Positions 57,893 to 64,000 of a DNA stretch of 64,000 nt are shown in pieces. Origin of the DNA: Phycomyces nitens. Lineage: Eukaryota > Mucoromycota > Mucoromycetes > Mucorales > Phycomycetaceae. The first letter of the stretch is position 1. Each line of letters starts with the position of its first letter. Position numbers and translations under genes: made by a program. Below the pieces are notes generated by a model, which worked only from the letters and a program-made list of their open reading frames with translations, was not told the DNA's origin and searched no databases. Where the stretch lies: contig JAHRBC010000004.1 of NCBI GenBank assembly GCA_022702545.1, positions 1,178,001-1,242,000 on the forward strand, written 5' to 3'.

Positions 57893-60800
57893 ATGAAGTC
57901 AAAAAAGAAGACTGGCACTCGCCTCGATGAGGATCCCCATCCCCATCGCACCGGCCCATTCTCCTTTCTCAAAAGTCGTCTCTTTTCCAACCCACCAAAG
58001 TCAACTCTCGACACCCAGCAATCTACAGCACCACCCAGTGCAAGCCCACGCACCTCAGTGTCGTCTCATCGCTCAATGACCCTTCCTCATCGCTCACCTT
58101 GGTCAATGGATCTGCCCTCTGAATCCCAATCAGATCCAAAGGCCAGATCATACGAAGACAGCCTCGACAATATCCTGCCACGCAGACGCCCCTCCTCCAC
58201 CGCCGAAGACCAAAAGCGCACAAGTCTCATTGTTCTCAAAGAGGGCTATCTCTACAAAAAGACTGATTTCCGTGCGTTCCACAAGGCCTCGCGACTCGAT
58301 CGAGGTTGGAAGCTCTATAGGGTCGTATTACGAGGTCACAAACTGTATCTGTACAAGACCCCCACGGAGTCCCCATTAAAGTCGCTGTTTCCCCTGCCCA
58401 AGGACCACCAGCCAACCTTTTCGCTCTCGACCAGCTCGGTGTCCAGCGTCAGCCAAGGCCGGTCCTCCAGCTCTGTCTTGGCAAGCAGTGACAGCAGCAT
58501 CACTCTTGGCGATTCATTTGACCGGGATGCCCAGGGAATCTTTATGCACGGCCCACTCCGGAAGTCCTTTGTGTACGGTGCTGCATTTGGCGAGCTGGAC
58601 CGCCAAACCCTCGCAGCCACCCATGAAGTCCGGCTCCTGTTGTTTGCCTCCCAGGTCATTGTCTGCAGGCAATCGCTTGACCCCAAAGACAGTGGCGTAT
58701 GGCAGATTGATCTTCGGCTCCCACTCCAGCACCTCAGGCTCGAGTCTCTCTCCTGTCCGAAACCCACCTTTGCCCTCGGACTCATCAGCCAGCCCGCAAT
58801 GAGAGTCGTATTTGAATCTCAGACAGCCGAGCGAGCCGATCAGTGGATCGCAGCCTTTAAAAAGACCCAGCAAAAGTACATGGAGACCGAGTGGACCGAT
58901 GAAGAAGCGATCAGTCTGGAGGCCAGCTGGCTTGGCATCTCCAGCCACAGTTCTGAGAACGGCGTCCAGCAACCCTATGATGGCACACAGCAGCACCCAG
59001 GACTATTGACCTACTCGACCCCGGCTGGAAAGCGCATCCAAGGTGGCTCATTAGAAGCCCTGGTGCACGAATTACTGCTAGAGACGCAGAGTACGTGCCA
59101 GGCCCAGGGTGCATATCTCCATTGTTTTCTGCTGACCTATACCATGTTCACGACTGCGGTCCCAATGTTGGATGAGATCAAGGCTCAGTTGAAGAGGTAT
59201 GCAAACCAGCCAGCCCTGCAGCATCGTCTGCTGGACCGCACTCTGGACATCTTTGATGTCTGGTGTCGATCGTTTGGCCAGGATGTTGTGGGCGAAGTGG
59301 CTACGGGAATCATTGGTATCCTGGACATTCTGTATGCCAAGACCCTCCCTGCTCTCCAGCAGAGATCCAAGCGGATCAAGGGCCTGATCCTGGCCACCCT
59401 GGCTCAGAATGGAGCCAAGAACGACCAGGAAGCCATGTCGGCGTGGAATGATGTAAAGCTAGTCTACACAATAGCAGGCCACACTACCGATGCTGTCGAG
59501 CTGGCCAAGATCCATCCCAATGGTCTTGTTCCCTCCCTCTTCTTGTCAATGAACCCAGAGCAATTTGCAGAGCAGATCTATATGTTTCATTATTCACAGC
59601 AGCGCACTTATCGTCAGAGCCTCACCAATCCACTATCATTTCTGCCTGGGCCACAGATACCTACCCAGATGCTAAACTCCTTGCTCTTCACAACCGCATC
59701 CCCACACTTTCTCACCCGTCTCATCCGTCGCCAGATCCTCATCGACACCCAGCAGCACAACAAGGCCTGCCGTACTGAGCGCAGCATGCTTATCCGTACC
59801 CAATTGATAGAGCACTGGGTTAGGGTTGGTCGCCACCTCTTGATACTGGGGGATATGTCTGGCTGGGCAGCTGTGGCCATGGGTTTGTGTTCAGTAGGGG
59901 TAGTCCGTCTCAAGGAGTCATGGAAGTCGGTCGATCGGATACTGGTCACTGCAGTCATTGAAGACTGGGTGCCTCTGCTGGCCGAACATGGTCTGTTTTC
60001 CCAAGAAGTGTGGGTAGATGGCTGGGAAGGAGACCAAAGTCGCGAGTTTTCTGCCATTCTCGAGTCCCCCTTTAAGGCTCGAGATGACCTTCCATCTCTG
60101 CCTTTCTTTGGAACCCTCAAGCAGACAGTCGACCGGATGCGTAAACATGTCAAGGAACATTTGTCCTATGGGACCATTCATTTTGCAAAGTATTGGTCCA
60201 TCTTTGATACTATTGAACACAGTCTGGCCGGCTTCAAATCCAATCCAGTCGATACCCTCTTGACTACACCACCATTTGACGTTGCCGTTCCACTCCAGAC
60301 CTACTTTGAGACGTCGGTCACTGATTTTACAGCTGTGCCCCATGACTACCGGTATCTCCAAGAAGCCTCATTGGGATGTGAGCCACGGATCTTTGGGCAG
60401 CATTACGACCGCAAGACCCACGATCCTTTCCAGTCTCCAGAGCCAGGTATCTTGTCTGCCATGCATTTCCCAGAGATTCTCGAGAGCCATAATCTGTTCA
60501 AGCCAACAGAGGCACTTGGTCTGTCCCTCCAGGCGTCTCCTTTACCTGACCGGACCTTCCAGTCCATTGGCCGGTCGAGTGAAGACCGTCTGAGTTCACG
60601 GATGCCGGGAACAATCGGCTTTAGTGTCCAGGGCAGATCCCCACGCCAGACAGGCAGTCGAGCTCTTCGGCGACGGACATACAGCTTTCCGCCTGGCCGG
60701 ATCACAAAAGAGCTTGTTGATGTTGACGAAGGACCCTTGACTGGGACTGTGAGCAGCACGTCTTCTTGGCTGACAACAGTTGGATCTGGGCCACGAAACG

Positions 60801-63800
60801 AGTGGGTATGGAGTGTCTTGGACGATAGCCTGGTCTTCAAGGCCACCCTTCATGTCTCGGGTACTCGGCCAAATCCTCAGACCAAACAGCAGAAACAGAA
60901 CTTAAGACGATCCCGTCCGGATACTCTGGGTAGTACAGACACCTTGTGGAATGAGAACAGACCAGTGCTTCAGATCCAAGTCAAGGCCGCTAGTCTGGAC
61001 AGGCTATTGGACGGCCTGTTTGAAGGCGTGGATGCCTATGCTGACCTTGTTCGCGACCAATGGCAGTCTCTTTTGAAGCGAGAGGAAGACTACCAACTGA
61101 TGATGGACGAAGACGAGTTTATCCGCGTCTTTTTTGTGACCTACCGTACCTTTGTGTCCTGTGTCCATCTATTGGATCTATTCCGCAAAAGATTTTCAAT
61201 GGCAAAGCTGGTTGGGTACCGTGTGCGACATCAAAAGAAGAAGACCGCTCTCGAGACAGTGTTTATGCCAAATGAGGCCGAAGAGTGCGATTGGCAAAGG
61301 GTTGGAGAGGTCCAGCTGCGTATTCTTGATCTGATGCTTTACTGGGTCGATGAGCACTTTTATGACTTTGTGGACGAGATTGAGATCTTGCGGCACATTG
61401 CTCGTTTCCTCAAAACAGCCGAAGAAGCCCTGGACGAGTGGAGATTGCCGCTTCTCCAGACATCTGAACCTACAGACCAGGCACTCTTGATAGCCACCAA
61501 GATCCAGGAACGAATGGCTGAGCTCCGTACGCTGTTCTTTCGCCGGTTCCTGTCGCCTTGTTATGATCTAAAGGCAATTGTGCACGACACACATGGAGGA
61601 CGGCATGTTGATGAGCTATATCGCCAGCTAACAAACGGTACAACCCAGAGTTTCAGCACCACGGCCTACAAGTCAACAGGGGATCCCATTGTATTTTCGC
61701 TGACCATGACGCCAGATGGTGGCCAGAGTGTCTGTGAAGGTGCTGATCCTTCTGCCCTGTTGATGCAGGCCGATCGTTCAGTTCGTCCGTTTTTTGCATC
61801 CGTAACCCTCCAGGACTGGATCCAGACATTTGATGTGTTTGAGGCCCAATCCACAGATATCTATGCATGGCTGCCTGCTCGTAAGGCATCCCATACCTCA
61901 CTCTTGTCGGCTGCCCTGTCGCCTGTAACAGAGGCTCCCTCGGCTCAGCAGACGGCCTACAACATGGCTCCAGAAGACATCATTGTATCTGATATCTTTA
62001 CAGCAATTGAGGGTGCCCGTCGATCTATCGTTTCCCCTTCTGCATTTTCCGCAGATGATCTTCTGTTGGCCTTTCCAAGCTCCATACAGAACCTCTATTG
62101 TATGCACTTTGTGATCCGTAGCTGGGTAATGTCTCAGATTGCCGAGCCCAACATTGACCTCAAGACAAGGATCGATTGTATCGACACCTTTTTACGAATG
62201 GCCACACTTGGCAAGCACGCCAACGAGACTCGAATGATCTTTCCAGAGATCAAGGATCCAGCTGCAAGACGTGTGCCAGGGTTTGTAGAGTATGCGATTG
62301 CCAGTGCTCTGGTGAGCCCAGAAGTAAGGCTGTATTCAAGGGCATGGCAAGAGGTCGCCCTCCGTCATGGCCAGGGGTCCCTCGACACCCTCGAGAGTAT
62401 GCTGTGTTCTGTGCAAGAAGGCTTCCAGCCGCCTGTTGACGGACTCTTGGTCCCTAGTCTGGGGTGGATCTTTGAGAGGATGCTGGAACTATGTGCAATG
62501 GTGCCAAACAAGTATCGCCAACATGAAGAAATCATTTACTTTGACAAACGACGCTATGTGTTCCATTTCTTCAATATGCTAATGAATGCCCAGATTGATC
62601 TCGAGATAACCAACGACCAGCCCCTACTCTCATTTATGGTTGCTCCCAACAGAAACAAGCCTTCCTGGCGTGATCTCAAAGAGACTGCTCAGCGTGAAAA
62701 CAAGGCCAGTGCTGCCAGCCGCAACTCTACTTACAAGCACAATCTACGGTCCCTGGTGTTTGGCAAATCGGTTGGAGAACAGCTGGATAAGCTCAGGCGG
62801 GATATCAAGGAGCGCGACAGGATGGACAAGGAGTGTCGAGAGGTACAGCACAAATTGCAAAAGAAGCAAATGGAGCAGCTGAGACAAAGTGAGCGCCAAG
62901 GCAAGCGTTCTGTAAAGGGACAATCATCCCAGCCTCTTCAGGCTCTGCAGCTACAGCACCACAGTCAAATGATGCCCAAGATCAATTCATTTCTGCGTGG
63001 CTTGCGGCCCCACTCTATGACCAGTGTCACCCTCGGTCTGTTTCCGACTGACTATGGCGACACCACGATGCTGTCTTTTATGACTACCAAGGCAGCCACT
63101 GTCATCAATCTCATCCATTCGACCGTGTCTGTTGCCAGTGCATACACCAAACGCGATTATGTTTTCCGCATCGTCACTGAAGAAGGTGGCCAATACCTGT
63201 TCCAGGGAACCAATCGAGATGACATGCATGACTGGATGAAGCAGATCAACAATGCCGCTCGTGAGGGGGCAGCCAAGCGCCAAAGTGTTTTGGTAGCCGA
63301 GTCTCTGGATGATCAGACTAGCCAGTGCCGAGTTGACATTGCAGGAAATTCCAATCGTCGGTCAGGACATTTGCAACCTCGGTCGTCTGTGTACGGAGTT
63401 GATCTCTCTTCTCTGATGCGAGGCGATCGTATTCCGTTGGTGATGGAAAAGTGTTTAAAAGAAATTGAGATGCGTGGACTGGAAGAGATTGGGATATACC
63501 GCGTTGCAGGCACTGGGTCGGTTGTAACCAAACTAAAGATGGCATTCAACACACAACTGTCAAGCGTAAACCTCAGTGATCCAGTATGGGCTGATATTAA
63601 CGTGGTTGCCGATGCACTCAAGCAATTCTTGCGTGAATTACCTGAGCCTTTGCTGACCTGCAGTCTCTATGATGAATTTATCAATGCCTCTGGTAAGCAA
63701 TTAGATATATGGCCAAAAGGGTTTCTAATTAAATGACCTTCTTAGCTTCCGAGAACCATGACGAACGGGTGTACTTGATTAGAGAGACGATTCGCAAGTT

Positions 63801-64000
63801 ACCCCATGCCAATTACATTGTTCTCAAGAGGCTTATCGAGCATTTTGTCACGTAAATGAATACCAGATATTTTATTGCATGACACTAAGTGATTTTGGGT
63901 TATAGAGTGACAGATTTCGAGGTTGTGAACCATATGTATGCGACCAATCTGGCAATTGTGTTTGGTCCTACCCTTCTTCAGCCAGCTCCAGGACCGGCTT
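57893..64000 (+). CDS. BEM2: Bem2-like RasGEF-N / PH / RhoGAP protein (partial at right edge)
   Basis: Exon 1 is 57893-63692 (1933 codons), then 63746-63851, then 63906 beyond the window end; at least 2000 aa. Order: disordered Ser/Pro N-terminus; PH domain (about residues 113-330) interrupted by a Ser-rich insert; REM/RasGEF-N (about 388-490) and a RasGEF-like domain (about 530-705; ELAKIHPNGLVPSLF); a second REM-like (about 1045-1180; EDEFIRVFFVTYRTFVSCVHLL) and a second RasGEF-like (about 1358-1505; SSIQNLYCMHFVIRSW); a basic coiled segment; PH (about 1715-1795); RhoGAP from about 1835 with the arginine finger GIYRVAG and LKQFLRELPEPLL. This layout is that of Bem2, which switches off Rho GTPases in polarity and wall control. 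The gene is cut off by the window end. Confidence 0.93.

Overview
The window is nuclear DNA from a filamentous, early-diverging fungus. Dense short spliceosomal introns (about 124 modelled, mostly 45-90 nt), an AMS1 vacuolar mannosidase, an ATG22 homologue, C2H2/CENP-B-type orphan genes and an Hsp70-12-like gene point to Mucoromycota, probably Mucorales (inference; no marker gene was compared). Nothing prokaryotic or organellar is present. Exon models were built by hand from GT/GC...AG sites, reading frame and family conservation. All complete models listed as intact sum to whole codons.

Layout. 1-3.5 kb: AT-rich, gene-free, holding a foldback transposable element. 3.5-23 kb: housekeeping genes, nearly all on the minus strand: mitoribosomal uS2m (MRP4), RPL15 (plus), a ubiquitin-like/WLM metalloprotease, acetyl-CoA synthetase, glutamine synthetase with a GATA-site cluster upstream, PIG-P/GPI19, SEC31, a tandem-PH protein and a 16-exon alpha/beta hydrolase. 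23.5-28.7 kb: a 32-exon vacuolar alpha-mannosidase. 28.7-41.1 kb: an accessory island with an orphan gag ORF, decayed DDE and Tc1-type transposases, a zinc-finger gene of an unrecognised family, an 803-bp minisatellite of exactly 73 x 11 bp, a decayed nuclease-like gene, an Hsp70-12-like gene and a second foldback element. 41.2-64 kb: CMC2, FAP1/NFX1, a hidden SMN gene, a CENP-B-type HTH ORF, RFA1 with MCB boxes, ATG22, an ABCB8-type mitochondrial ABC transporter, a PRPP synthetase-family protein and a BEM2-like RasGEF/PH/RhoGAP protein that runs off the right end.

The genes do not form one pathway. Themes are vacuole/autophagy (AMS1, ATG22), secretion and GPI anchoring (SEC31, PIG-P), mitochondria (MRP4, CMC2, ABCB8), DNA replication/repair (RFA1, WLM protease) and central N/C metabolism (GLN1, ACS1, PRS). 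The most distinctive signals are the high share of GC-AG introns (about 9 of 124, nearly all with a GCAAGT/GCAAGA donor), the two-copy foldback element family, the register-perfect minisatellite, a possible 29-nt intron, and a family of C2H2/nuclease-like genes.
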